Shown piece by piece: positions 17,655 through 26,223 of a DNA stretch of 64,000 nt. The stretch is from Zobellia laminariae (GTDB lineage Bacteria > Bacteroidota > Bacteroidia > Flavobacteriales > Flavobacteriaceae). The stretch lies in contig NZ_RCNS01000001.1 in NCBI RefSeq assembly GCF_009725995.1, forward strand, positions 290,283-354,282, written 5' to 3'. A model generated the notes under the pieces. That model ran no database searches. It was not told where the DNA came from and saw only the letters and a list, made by a program, of their open reading frames with translations. A program made the position numbers and the translations under genes. Every line of letters begins with the position of its first letter. Positions within the stretch are counted from its first letter, which is position 1.

Positions 17655-19247
17655 TTAATTTTTGATTAGTTTGATTGCCTGCTCGCCTTTAGAAGTGTTG
17701 ATTCTTAAAATATAAATACCGGCATCAAGATTACTAGTATCTACCGCATCACTGTAATTTCCTGGTCTATGGCTTTCTTTATTCTTTAAGGTTTCTATTT
17801 TTCTGCCATTAAGAGCGTATAAATCTACCGTAACATCATCATAATTTTTTACGCTGTATTCGTACTCAAATGAATTGATGAAAGGGTTGGGAGAGACGCT
17901 GAAATCTTTAGCTTCAACTATAGAATCCTTTTGAGCTATTTGTGTTTTAAGAGAAGTAGAAGTTCTAACATTTGGTATGCTATATGAAGTAAATGTAAAA
18001 CGGCCTTTACTATTTGGTATAAATTTTTTACTGCCATCATTATTGTAAGCACCAGATTGACCTACCACAGTCCATTCTAAATTAAATATGTGCCAACTGT
18101 TATTTATAGGTATTTTATATCCATCGAACTTACTCTCTAGTTCTATCACCCTATCAATAATCATTTTCATATCAATGTCTGATCTGATTAAAGAAGTACT
18201 AATATTACTAGTTGGATTCGCCTGTACCTCAGAATCAGGAATAAGATTATAAGAAGCAAGCTCACCCGCTCCACCAGGTCTTGATCTTAACACCCTATAA
18301 TTTTTACCATTAGTTGCCCCGAAAGAACCCATGTTAACATAAGTTTCGTAGCCCGAACCATCATATATGTACTTTTGATAAAATTTTCCTTGATTATCAA
18401 AAGCATGAACAATAATATCAACCCTATTACCGCTCCAGGCACCCGTTTCAGTTAGCCAAGCGGTCATATTAATATGTCCCTTACCTTTACTTCCTGAAGA
18501 ATACTTGCCTGTCATTGACGTATTTATCGAACCCTGTATTGTACTTATTTTAGCAGGCAAACCACCATTTCCTCTATCCGCAGATTTTCGAATCTTTAAA
18601 TCGAATTCATTGTGTTCATATGCATCTGTGGTTGTGTTTGTCCATTCTACCCATGGATTAGTCCCCCTTTTAAAATTAGCCTTTAAGGGACCTTTCCACT
18701 CACCGGCCCAACGACTAGAATTAGGTTTTGAAACATACCAATTACTCCAGTATCCGTTACCCATATCTTGATCATAAACCCTGTCACTCTTGCTGGCATC
18801 ATAACATTTAACTCCATTTCTTGGATCGGACGGCAAACATTCACCAAAGGCAGTGTCAGAAGACTCTGCTGAGCCTATTGTCAGCGAAGGCCCAGTTACG
18901 TAAGTTAATCTATCACTCCATGTACTGTTCATTAATTGTGCATACCACTTATAACTTCCATTTGAGGTTTGCGGAATTTCAATATCAAAAGATGCCGTAC
19001 CTCTTTTTTTGGTTGCTGTTTCTGTCCATTCTTTTACCTTGGAGCCATCTAAATGCATAATCCAGAGTTGAACATAGGCTGTTCCTGTGCCTTGTTTCGT
19101 ATAGGCTACACTTACTTTTTTATTATCTCCTACCTTAACCGAGCTTGGAGGGCTAGAAAAAATTAGAGAGTTTTGACCATAAATTGGTACTGCAAAAACC
19201 ATCACCAAAAGCATAATGGCTGAAAATAAAGTAATTTTTGTTCTCAT
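17655..19247 (-). CDS. T9SS cargo protein with jelly-roll-like middle domain
   Basis: A 530-aa secreted protein with a signal peptide (MRTKITLFSAIMLLVMVFAVPIYG), one copy of the same N-terminal unit as its neighbour (ending WYAQLMNSTWSDRL, about residues 93-106), a middle region of about 280 aa, and a type A T9SS sorting domain almost identical to that of the next gene. The middle is rich in Trp, Gly and Asn (for example DMGNGYWSNWYVSKPN and SGNRVDIIVHAFDNQG) and looks like a concanavalin/jelly-roll carbohydrate-active fold, but I cannot assign a glycosidase or lyase family. Surface polysaccharide work is a reasonable guess for a marine flavobacterium. Confidence 0.82.
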   Translation of the reverse strand: MRTKITLFSAIMLLVMVFAVPIYGQNSLIFSSPPSSVKVGDNKKVSVAYTKQGTGTAYVQLWIMHLDGSKVKEWTETATKKRGTASFDIEIPQTSNGSYKWYAQLMNSTWSDRLTYVTGPSLTIGSAESSDTAFGECLPSDPRNGVKCYDASKSDRVYDQDMGNGYWSNWYVSKPNSSRWAGEWKGPLKANFKRGTNPWVEWTNTTTDAYEHNEFDLKIRKSADRGNGGLPAKISTIQGSINTSMTGKYSSGSKGKGHINMTAWLTETGAWSGNRVDIIVHAFDNQGKFYQKYIYDGSGYETYVNMGSFGATNGKNYRVLRSRPGGAGELASYNLIPDSEVQANPTSNISTSLIRSDIDMKMIIDRVIELESKFDGYKIPINNSWHIFNLEWTVVGQSGAYNNDGSKKFIPNSKGRFTFTSYSIPNVRTSTSLKTQIAQKDSIVEAKDFSVSPNPFINSFEYEYSVKNYDDVTVDLYALNGRKIETLKNKESHRPGNYSDAVDTSNLDAGIYILRINTSKGEQAIKLIKN

Positions 19248-19279
19248 AACTTCAAAATTTAGGGGTATTCAATTGCGCA

Positions 19280-19292
19280 TCCGATTATCGGA
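19280..19292. promoter_or_regulatory. 13-bp palindrome upstream of T9SS genes
   Basis: TCCGAT-T-ATCGGA is a perfect odd palindrome 32 bases before the ATG of the 530-aa T9SS protein on the minus strand. It could be an operator or a small mRNA hairpin. No regulator gene is nearby. Confidence 0.3.
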
Positions 19293-19732
19293 CGTGCTAT
19301 AAACCTGAAGCTATTTGCGATGTATTTGAAAAGGGGCTGGTCGGAAACTAAAGTTGGTTACTAAAAAAATTGACTTTAGCCAGACAAGAAAATTGGGGGA
19401 GCTTTCATTATTCCAGTTTTTAGGGTTAAAAAATTCTATACAAACTCTGCAAAGAACATCGATGAAAAATTCAAAGTTGCCCACTGATTAAGTTATTAGA
19501 GTACTAAAATTGGTTTGGAAATAATGGTCTACCTAAGTACAGTAATTCTCTACTTGAAGGCAACCAAATGTAGTTAAATATAGTTACGGAAGATCATATT
19601 CGTATAAAAATAGTGGTTTTCCAGTAGTTTTTAAACTACAATGAGAAAGAGGAAAAATCTACGAAAATAGAAAGTTCCGTAATAGTTCATTTTTTTATAA
19701 ATGCGTATCTCAGTGATTTTGAGAAACAAAAA

Positions 19733-19756
19733 AAACCCGGTACCTAACCCGGGTTT
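19733..19756 (-). terminator. terminator after outer-membrane barrel gene
   Basis: AAACCCGG and CCGGGTTT form a perfect eight-pair stem around an eight-base loop. The A-run to its left reads as a T-run on the minus strand, so it ends minus-strand transcription from 19833. Confidence 0.75.
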
Positions 19757-19832
19757 AAAATAGCTAATACAATAAAACACTTTTTTTTCTAAAGAACTAT
19801 CCTGAATAGAATGGCAATCTCAATTTTCCCAA

Positions 19833-20693
19833 TTAGTATTCAAAAGACAATCCTAATGAAATAGTTCCTCCGTCATAAATATTCTTACGTTCTACCAAAA
19901 AACCCGCATAATCAGAATAATTAGCTACTAGGTTTAAATGGTCGTTCAACTTATACATAGATGTAATTCCAATGTTTGTAAAGGTGGTTCCCTCTCCGTA
20001 TAAAAATGAGCCACTTTGATTATTGATTTCAGAAGATAATTTTTCTTGAATTTTCAACTTCCCTATCAAATACAGTTTATCAAAGAATAAGTGGCCTACC
20101 TCTACCCCAACCTGAAGTTGATTGCTAAACGATTCTGTTCTAAAATTGACACTTGTAAATGCGGATGCATAAGTCTTTCCATTAGCAAAACCATGAGATG
20201 CAGCTAAGGTGGTCCATACATTAAACTCACCATCTGACAAAGGCAAGTTGATCTCGTTAATCTGCCCGAAGTCATCAGGACTTTTAGATTGTGTAAAATT
20301 CTCTCCGTTATTGCTAGGTATATCCAATGCTACCTGTAAAGACAACGGGAATTTTTTTAATAATTTATACTTTACAGCTAGTTGAATATTTCCAACACCC
20401 CCTACTGTTTCCGTTGTATTAAAGCTATTCAACCTTACCAACGGAACATCTACTATAGCCGTAAGCCTGTTAGAAATACCATATTCTCCGTACAACAAAA
20501 GTCCGCTGCTATTAAATGTACTACCCTGATCAGCTAATCTACCTTCGGTTGTATAGTAATCATTAGAAGAAAAATAGGATGCTGTGGCTTGAATGTAAAA
20601 CCCTTTTGCTTCTCTGGTCCATCCGCTTTGTGCCTGTAAATAAGTAGCACAAAAAGAAAGCATTAAGAGAATGATATATTTATTCTGTTTCAT
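19833..20693 (-). CDS. outer-membrane beta-barrel protein (MetA/phenol-degradation-like)
   Basis: A 286-aa secreted protein with a signal peptide ending TYLQAQ and an N-terminus that begins SGWTREAKGFYIQ. Alternating strand patterns run to a C-terminal GLSFEY, with a terminal aromatic as expected for a barrel. The pattern (YGISNRLTAIVDVPLVRLNS, then VGGVGNIQLAVKYKLL) resembles the MetA-type outer-membrane family used for hydrophobic compounds. It follows the DM13 lipoprotein gene by 127 bases on the same strand, but a hairpin terminator lies between, so the two may be only partly co-transcribed. Substrate unknown. Confidence 0.65.
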   Translation of the reverse strand: MKQNKYIILLMLSFCATYLQAQSGWTREAKGFYIQATASYFSSNDYYTTEGRLADQGSTFNSSGLLLYGEYGISNRLTAIVDVPLVRLNSFNTTETVGGVGNIQLAVKYKLLKKFPLSLQVALDIPSNNGENFTQSKSPDDFGQINEINLPLSDGEFNVWTTLAASHGFANGKTYASAFTSVNFRTESFSNQLQVGVEVGHLFFDKLYLIGKLKIQEKLSSEINNQSGSFLYGEGTTFTNIGITSMYKLNDHLNLVANYSDYAGFLVERKNIYDGGTISLGLSFEY

Positions 20694-20755
20694 AATTCTG
20701 TTAGGTTATAAGTAGATATTTTAGTCCCGAAGGCCAGATACCTAAAAAAGAAAAA

Positions 20756-20806
20756 GCCTTTGGGAGACATAGAAAAACAGAATCATGTGTCTCTATTCCC
20801 AAAGGC
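20756..20806 (-). terminator. terminator after DM13 lipoprotein gene
   Basis: GCCTTTGGGA and TCCCAAAGGC form the outer stem, with a possible inner GAGACA/TGTCTC helix after a small bulge. An A/G-rich run at 20744-20755 reads as Ts on the minus strand. It lies 14 bases after the lipoprotein stop and 63 bases before the barrel gene's ATG. Confidence 0.65.
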
Positions 20807-20819
20807 CATAAAATTCTAA

Positions 20820-21305
20820 TTAATTCAATGCTACATTTCCGAACGGAATGTTAGCCGTAGCACACCATAAGATGATGTGTGTATATTTTGCGTCTGGTGC
20901 TACATCTAACTTAATAAACATCTCACCATTGCTTTGTACGTTACCTATTAACATTAAATCTGGGTTTCCATTACCTGGATCTGCTGTAAAAGTTTCTGAG
21001 GTAGACAAGAATATACCAACTGTACCTGTGCCTAATTCCGTCATGAAGTCATCATCAAAGTGCACAAAATTGGTGCTTTCCGTATCTGCGCCCAACTCCA
21101 CTAAACCTTCTGTTGGCGTACCGCTCTCTGCTGTTAAGTTTCCACTTCTAGCTACCGTTAAGTCACCAATAGGTAAGGATGAATCTACTTCAACTGTTTC
21201 TGTTTCAGTAACTGTTACAGTTTCTACATCATCATCTGAACAACTTACTACAAATGTTGTCATGGCCAACGCTAAAAGTGCAATAGAAAAGTTTCTGTTT
21301 TTCAT
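20820..21305 (-). CDS. DM13-domain lipoprotein
   Basis: A 161-aa lipoprotein. The ATG at 21305 gives MKNRNFSIALLALAMTTFVVSCSDDD, with a lipobox VSC followed by an acidic tract and a Thr/Val/Glu-rich linker (VETVTVTETETVEV). The last 95 residues match the DM13 pattern: a FDDDF segment, GTVGIFLS, a Gly-rich loop, then HIILWCATANIPFGNVAL at the end, with the conserved Trp-Cys and PFG. DM13 domains are proposed to carry redox or metal functions at the Cys, but this is not settled. It would sit on the periplasmic or outer face of the envelope, next to a gene for a barrel protein. Confidence 0.75.
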   Translation of the reverse strand: MKNRNFSIALLALAMTTFVVSCSDDDVETVTVTETETVEVDSSLPIGDLTVARSGNLTAESGTPTEGLVELGADTESTNFVHFDDDFMTELGTGTVGIFLSTSETFTADPGNGNPDLMLIGNVQSNGEMFIKLDVAPDAKYTHIILWCATANIPFGNVALN

Positions 21306-21516
21306 AATCGTAAAATTTAAATTGTTTATCATTTTTTAAACAGTTTTACAATCGACTATCGATAGCTCTGCTGTTTCTTGGGACAAACATAGAAAGGTGG
21401 TATCACGAAGTATTCAAGGAAGTATAAAGAGTCTATCACAAGAACCTGGTATTATGAGACACTTCTGTGATACATTCAGAAAAAAAGAAGATTTTTAGCT
21501 AAAAACAAGGCGCAAA

Positions 21517-21542
21517 AAAACCCGGTAACTACTCCGGGTTTT
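21517..21542 (-). terminator. terminator after DUF4293 gene
   Basis: AAAACCCGG and CCGGGTTTT form a perfect nine-pair stem around an eight-base loop, with an A-run on the left that reads as Ts on the minus strand. It lies 29 bases after the DUF4293 stop codon. Its stem is nearly the same as the one at 19733-19756. Confidence 0.75.
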
Positions 21543-21570
21543 ACGCACTAATACTACTAAGATGTAAGGT

Positions 21571-21981
21571 TTATCGTAGACGATCCACAGATTTTACAAG
21601 ATCCTCATCCTTCTTTATGGCTCTATTTGCAAGAACCAAGAAAACGATAGAAATGACAGGAATCAGCATCCCAATACCCTTCTCCGAGACCGAAATCTCT
21701 CCGGATAAATTTTGCGACCGGTAAACGAAAAATCCTAGTAAAAAAATATTTAATATCATATTCAATCTGTTTAACACAAATTGATTTTTTCTATTTTTAA
21801 ATAATACTATAGTAACTATAGCAAGTACTGCCGATATGTAAAAGGCTCCAGATATAAAAACGTCATTTCTGGCAAATATTTCATTTCCTTCTACATCTGA
21901 CCAAAGGTTTATCCAGAATGGTAGTATACCCGCAATAAGGGCTACTATCAATAAATAAATAGTTTGTATTCTTTGAATCAT
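21571..21981 (-). CDS. DUF4293 membrane protein
   Basis: A 136-aa inner-membrane protein with four helices (about 5-25, 45-62, 72-92 and 105-120) and charged ends. MIQRIQTIYLLIVALIAG at the N-terminus is characteristic of DUF4293, a Bacteroidota family of unknown function that is very often found divergent from rho, exactly as here (193 bases apart). That genome position supports the assignment more than any catalytic motif, since none is visible. Confidence 0.88.
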   Translation of the reverse strand: MIQRIQTIYLLIVALIAGILPFWINLWSDVEGNEIFARNDVFISGAFYISAVLAIVTIVLFKNRKNQFVLNRLNMILNIFLLGFFVYRSQNLSGEISVSEKGIGMLIPVISIVFLVLANRAIKKDEDLVKSVDRLR

Positions 21982-22174
21982 TATCTAAACGTCATTGTAC
22001 ACCACAAAAATACACGTCTTTTTCAAAAAAAGCAGTGTCGAAAGCAAAATAATTCGTAATATTGTGAGACTATTAGTTATTATCTTACCTATCGGGAAAT
22101 CTTTCCTTCGTAATACTCAGATAACAATTCACTTCTTATCAATCTCAAGAGACGTATAATTTATATCATACTTA

Positions 22175-23785
22175 ATGTTTGAAATTTCAGATTTAAAAGC
22201 AAAAAAACTGCCTGAATTGCAGGAAATTGCCAAAGGCCTTAATGTGCCAAAGTTCAAAACCCTAAAAAAACTGGACCTTGTTTATCAAATCTTGGATGTA
22301 CAAGCAGCCAACCCCAAAGTTGTGGCAGAAGTAACTGCACCAAAAGCAACAGAGCCAAAACCTAAGCCGAAACCAAGACCTAGGAAACCAAGAACGGTAA
22401 CCGAAGAAAAGAAACCTGAAGTTAAGGCTGTAGTTGCTCCCGAAAAACCGGTAAGCAAAGAACAAACTGCACCAGCGCAGCAATCAACAGAAGTTAAAAA
22501 ACCGCGCCCAAGACCTGTTAAAAGAGAGCCTAAAAGCAATCCTCAGCACAAAAACCAGAATACTCCCAACGGGAACAACAAAAATCAGCGCAACCAAAAG
22601 CCTGCTACCTACGACAAAAGTAATTTTGACAAGGATTTAAAAAATCGCTACAAGGAGCCTGAATTTGAATTTGACAGTATTATAGAAAGTGAAGGCGTTC
22701 TTGACATTATGCAAGACGGTTATGGCTTTTTACGTTCTTCTGACTACAACTACCTTTCGTCTCCTGATGATATTTATGTATCACAATCTCAAATTAGATT
22801 ATTTGGATTGAAAACTGGAGATACTGTTTTAGGAAACGTAAGACCTCCAAAAGAAGGTGAAAAATATTTCCCTCTTATTAAGGTGAACAAAATAAACGGA
22901 ATTGACCCTCAAATAGTTCGTGACCGTGTCTCTTTTGAACACTTAACACCTTTGTTCCCGGATGAAAAGTTCAATTTAGCCGAAAGACAGAGTAATATTT
23001 CTACAAGAATTATAGATTTATTTTCTCCTATTGGTAAAGGACAAAGAGGTATGATTGTTTCCCAACCTAAGACGGGTAAAACAATGCTATTGAAGGATAT
23101 AGCAAATGGTATTGCAGCCAATCATCCTGAAGTTTATCAAATTATACTTTTAATAGATGAACGTCCGGAAGAGGTTACCGACATGCAACGTAATGTTCAA
23201 GGTGAAGTAATTGCTTCTACTTTTGATAAAGAACCTTCTGAACATGTTCGTGTAGCAAATATCGTATTAGAAAAAGCAAAAAGATTAGTAGAATGTGGTC
23301 ATGATGTTGTTATTTTATTAGACTCCATCACCCGTTTGGCAAGAGCATACAACACTGTACAACCAGCTTCTGGTAAAGTATTAAGTGGTGGTGTAGACGC
23401 TAATGCATTAAACAAGCCAAAACGTTTCTTTGGAGCTGCCCGTAACATAGAAGGCGGCGGATCGCTTTCTATCATAGCTACTGCACTTACAGAAACTGGT
23501 TCTAAAATGGACGAAGTTATCTTTGAAGAGTTTAAAGGTACAGGTAACATGGAATTACAGTTAGATCGTAAAATCTCTAACAGAAGAATATTCCCTGCTA
23601 TTGACCTTACTTCATCTAGTACACGTAGAGATGATTTATTACTGGACAAGGACACGATACAACGTATGTGGATTTTAAGAAAATATTTGGCAGATATGAA
23701 TCCTGTTGAAGCTATGGAGTTCATTGAACAACGTATTAAGCAAACTAAGAATAACGATGAATTCTTGCTTACTATGAATCAATAA
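22175..23785 (+). CDS. rho: transcription termination factor Rho
   Basis: A 536-aa hexameric RNA helicase that ends transcription. Rho_N occupies residues 1-45. Residues 48-150 form a low-complexity insert rich in Lys, Pro, Asn, Gln and Arg, common in Bacteroidota Rho. The RNA-binding OB fold follows ([20 protein letters not shown]). The ATPase has Walker [10 protein letters not shown] near 293, Walker [17 protein letters not shown], the Q-loop/R-loop region and a C-terminal LLTMNQ. ATG start. Followed by a strong hairpin terminator. Rho itself and its basic linker can bind RNA, which may matter for autoregulation. Confidence 0.97.
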   Translation: MFEISDLKAKKLPELQEIAKGLNVPKFKTLKKLDLVYQILDVQAANPKVVAEVTAPKATEPKPKPKPRPRKPRTVTEEKKPEVKAVVAPEKPVSKEQTAPAQQSTEVKKPRPRPVKREPKSNPQHKNQNTPNGNNKNQRNQKPATYDKSNFDKDLKNRYKEPEFEFDSIIESEGVLDIMQDGYGFLRSSDYNYLSSPDDIYVSQSQIRLFGLKTGDTVLGNVRPPKEGEKYFPLIKVNKINGIDPQIVRDRVSFEHLTPLFPDEKFNLAERQSNISTRIIDLFSPIGKGQRGMIVSQPKTGKTMLLKDIANGIAANHPEVYQIILLIDERPEEVTDMQRNVQGEVIASTFDKEPSEHVRVANIVLEKAKRLVECGHDVVILLDSITRLARAYNTVQPASGKVLSGGVDANALNKPKRFFGAARNIEGGGSLSIIATALTETGSKMDEVIFEEFKGTGNMELQLDRKISNRRIFPAIDLTSSSTRRDDLLLDKDTIQRMWILRKYLADMNPVEAMEFIEQRIKQTKNNDEFLLTMNQ

Positions 23786-23818
23786 GAGCAATTGATTTAC
23801 AGAAATATCAAACTACAG

Positions 23819-23855
23819 AATCCCGAATTCCTAATTATAAAATGGAATTCGGGAT
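23819..23855 (+). terminator. terminator after rho
   Basis: AATCCCGAATTCC pairs perfectly with GGAATTCGGGATT around an 11-base loop and is followed by seven or more Ts. It lies about 34 bases after the rho stop codon. Confidence 0.8.
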
Positions 23856-24061
23856 TTTTTTTACAGGCAACAACTCTTACGTTTTTCCTCAAAACAAGCA
23901 TAAAACCTTCTCTTTTTCTCAACGCTGATAGTCTAAAGGTTAAGGAATTCTGTAAATCACATCTTATTTATCCGTTTTTTCGGATATCTTTATAGCGCAA
24001 AAATTTTTCTTCCCCCGAATTTTGCATGTATAACAAAGTAGAACTTTAAAAAACTTATGTC

Positions 24062-24817
24062 ATGAAAAATTCGCGAAAATCCGTGCTTACTAGCGCGACC
24101 CTAATTCTTTTATTAATTTTTACAGGATGTCGACTAAACGACAAACCAGAACCTTGCCCAGACTGCCCTTGTGAGCCAGTATTGAACGAAACTTACGACA
24201 ATGGCATCATTCTCCCAGAAAAGGCTCACAAACTATACGCTAACTATGAAAATAGACGCGTAAACCTCATTCAAGGGTATGAAGACGCTATAGACAAAAA
24301 GCAAAGAGACCCTAAAAAATTATATCAGCAAAAAGCTCAGAACCCCAAAGAACAAAATAACACAGAAGCAGACCCAGAAAGATTTAAGGTTGCCCGTTAT
24401 GTATCTTATAATTATAAAGATTTAAAAGAATACCTAGTTTATATTGAGAATGAAGCTAAGTTATCAGGTGAAGAACTTACCACAATGAGATTTTACTTTG
24501 CCAATTATGCCAATGAGAAAAAGTATAAGGATGGTAGACCAGTACAACACCCAAGGCAAAATTCAATTATGATGTCACCTACTGTAAATAAAGATGGAGC
24601 TGACCATATATTTTATACCGATGATGCTGCAGATGGCAAGCGCAGAATTGTTTTATTAGATGACAACTTTAATCGCAGAAAAGGCCAAGAAGGAAACCAA
24701 ACATCTCCAAACACCAAAAACGAAGCTTCGTTTTTACCAGGGTTTTTCTCTTCATCAAGCGCACCCTTTTATGCAGCAAGAAGTACCACAAAGAATGAGG
24801 GAGGTTCAAATCCATAA
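24062..24817 (+). CDS. lipoprotein of unknown function with Cys-rich start
   Basis: A 251-aa lipoprotein with the lipobox FTGC at residues 20-23. After lipidation the mature end reads CRLNDKPEPCPDCPCEPV, so three further Cys lie within 16 residues of the anchor, which could bind a metal or form disulfides. The rest is charged and Lys/Asn/Tyr-rich with no clear domain, ending in a Ser/Ala/Phe-rich tail. It is followed 25 bases later by a multi-helix membrane protein on the same strand; the pair is probably one operon. I do not recognise a family. Confidence 0.7.
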   Translation: MKNSRKSVLTSATLILLLIFTGCRLNDKPEPCPDCPCEPVLNETYDNGIILPEKAHKLYANYENRRVNLIQGYEDAIDKKQRDPKKLYQQKAQNPKEQNNTEADPERFKVARYVSYNYKDLKEYLVYIENEAKLSGEELTTMRFYFANYANEKKYKDGRPVQHPRQNSIMMSPTVNKDGADHIFYTDDAADGKRRIVLLDDNFNRRKGQEGNQTSPNTKNEASFLPGFFSSSSAPFYAARSTTKNEGGSNP

Positions 24818-24842
24818 TCATTACTAACAGAATAGATATCTT

Positions 24843-25532
24843 TTGGAGAACGTAGATTATTTTTTACAAAACTCATACATCCCCATCTATGGGGTAACGT
24901 TGCTTTTGTCTTTATATAAGTATCCCAAATACTTTGATTCAAGACTTAAGTATCTACCTATTATATTTTTTTACACCTTATTAAACGAACTCTTAGGCTA
25001 TTTAATAAATAGCTACGAAGAATTTAGTTTAATTTCGGCAGACGCCTACCACAACTATAATTGGTTGATTTACAATATTTATATGTTGGTATTCTACCTC
25101 TATTTCTATTATATATTTCGGTTTTATATTGAAGATTTAAAACAAAAGCGAAATATATTATATGGAGCTATTTTCTTTTTGGTAGTCTGTATTACAAATG
25201 CTTTTATTGATGATTTTAGCAAACTACCACAAGTATACTCCTATATAACAGGTGGCCTGGTTCTTATTTATTGTTCCATTTTATACTTGAAAAAGTTCTT
25301 TGCTCTCAAGAAATTTTTTACAACAAAAGAAAATCTTCTATTCTGGTTAAGCACCGGGTTAATAGTTTTTTATGCAGGTTATCTTCCAATAAAGGTAATA
25401 CGTTATATCCATACAATACATGAAACACCAAACCCTCCAATAGTCAAAAGAATCCATTTTGTCTTAATAATAGTAAGCTACTTATGTTTTATAATCGGCT
25501 TTTTACGAATGAGAAGAAGGTTACCAGAATAA
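24843..25532 (+). CDS. multi-helix membrane protein, unknown function
   Basis: A 229-aa inner-membrane protein with about seven predicted helices (roughly 12-24, 35-52, 69-92, 100-120, 132-146, 160-182, 203-222). The start is TTG at 24843 because no in-frame ATG is nearby. The topology, helix count and short basic C-terminal tail (RMRRRLPE) resemble the 7TM sensor-like proteins of Bacteroidota, but no kinase or output domain is attached or next to it. It follows the Cys-rich lipoprotein and ends before a bidirectional terminator shared with rpsT. Function unknown. Confidence 0.7.
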   Translation: MENVDYFLQNSYIPIYGVTLLLSLYKYPKYFDSRLKYLPIIFFYTLLNELLGYLINSYEEFSLISADAYHNYNWLIYNIYMLVFYLYFYYIFRFYIEDLKQKRNILYGAIFFLVVCITNAFIDDFSKLPQVYSYITGGLVLIYCSILYLKKFFALKKFFTTKENLLFWLSTGLIVFYAGYLPIKVIRYIHTIHETPNPPIVKRIHFVLIIVSYLCFIIGFLRMRRRLPE

Positions 25533-25558
25533 AGCTATTTCACTCCTTTATGGGCACA

Positions 25559-25598
25559 AAAAAAAGCCCTGATGTAAGATTACATCAGGGCTTTTTTT
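25559..25598. terminator. bidirectional terminator between membrane protein and rpsT
   Basis: A perfect stem of AAAAAAGCCCTGATGTAA with its complement around a very short loop, with A-run and T-run on the two sides. It works for the + strand gene ending at 25532 and for rpsT on the minus strand. Confidence 0.85.
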
Positions 25599-25612
25599 AG
25601 ATTTTATAAATC

Positions 25613-25864
25613 TTACAACGCAGCTACGTGCTTTGCTAATTTACTCTTCAAGTTTGCCGCTTTATTATTATGAATAATATTACGCTTAGCCAATCTATCG
25701 ATCATGCTAACAATGCTAGGCAACAAAGCTTCAGCATCTTTTTTACTTTCTTCACTACGTAATTTCTTAATAGCGTTACGAGTAGTTTTGTGTTGATAGC
25801 GGTTACGTAAACGTACTGCTTCGTTTCTTCTGATTCTTTTTAATGCTGACTTGTGATTTGCCAT
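25613..25864 (-). CDS. rpsT: 30S ribosomal protein S20
   Basis: An 83-aa basic ribosomal protein that binds 16S rRNA early in 30S assembly. It begins [21 protein letters not shown], the hallmark S20 start, and contains the [29 protein letters not shown] helical part in pieces typical of the family. ATG start. It lies downstream of two tRNA-Glu genes and proS on the same strand and is followed by a strong terminator. Confidence 0.97.
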   Translation of the reverse strand: MANHKSALKRIRRNEAVRLRNRYQHKTTRNAIKKLRSEESKKDAEALLPSIVSMIDRLAKRNIIHNNKAANLKSKLAKHVAAL

Positions 25865-25926
25865 CTTTTTCTAACTTGTTAATTTTTTTAAAAATTCCTT
25901 TTCGCCAATGCTCATCGAACCTTTTG

Positions 25927-25998
25927 TAGTCCGTAGGGGAATCGAACCCCTGTTACCAGGATGAAAACCTGGCGTCCTAACCCCTAGACGAACGGACC
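25927..25998 (-). tRNA. tRNA-Glu (anticodon TTC), copy 1
   Basis: A 72-base cloverleaf read on the minus strand: 5' GGTCCGT, anticodon loop with TTC, T arm around GGTTCGATTCC, 3' ACGGACT plus A. No CCA encoded. It is identical to the copy at 26083-26154, with 84 bases between them, and is followed by rpsT. Confidence 0.97.
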
Positions 25999-26082
25999 AA
26001 TAAATACACTCTAAGTACGACACTAAACTTAAGACTTCGCGAATTCTACTTGAAAACCCATCTACCGTTCAATTGTACTTTG

Positions 26083-26154
26083 TAGTCCGTAGGGGAATCG
26101 AACCCCTGTTACCAGGATGAAAACCTGGCGTCCTAACCCCTAGACGAACGGACC
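26083..26154 (-). tRNA. tRNA-Glu (anticodon TTC), copy 2
   Basis: Identical in all 72 bases to the copy at 25927-25998. It is the first tRNA after a consensus promoter at 26177-26206 and probably shares a transcript with the second copy, from which both are cut out. Confidence 0.97.
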
Positions 26155-26176
26155 ATACTTTGCGCAATTGCGGATG

Positions 26177-26206
26177 CAAAAATACAATTATTTTTTACTA
26201 ACACAA
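26177..26206 (-). promoter_or_regulatory. promoter for the tRNA-Glu pair
   Basis: On the minus strand, TTG (26204-26206), a 19-base spacer and TATTTTTG (26177-26184) match the Bacteroidota consensus exactly. Transcription would start about 15 bases before the first tRNA-Glu. Confidence 0.75.
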
Positions 26207-26223
26207 TAGTTAGCATATATTTT

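Larger units (their letters stand above)
19248..19832. other. 585-base intergenic region
   Basis: No gene is supported. It contains a 13-base palindrome at 19280-19292 near the start of the T9SS gene, a small perfect hairpin at 19624-19639 (GTAGTTT and AAACTAC), and a terminator for the gene on its right at 19733-19756. Confidence 0.5.

Noticed and set aside
22262..23724. Antisense open frames inside rho
   Set aside because: They mirror the codon bias of rho, have no plausible start context and show no domain.
25927..26154. Duplicate tRNA-Glu as phage attachment sites
   Set aside because: Only 84 bases lie between the copies and no integrase or phage gene is near; simple tandem duplication explains them.
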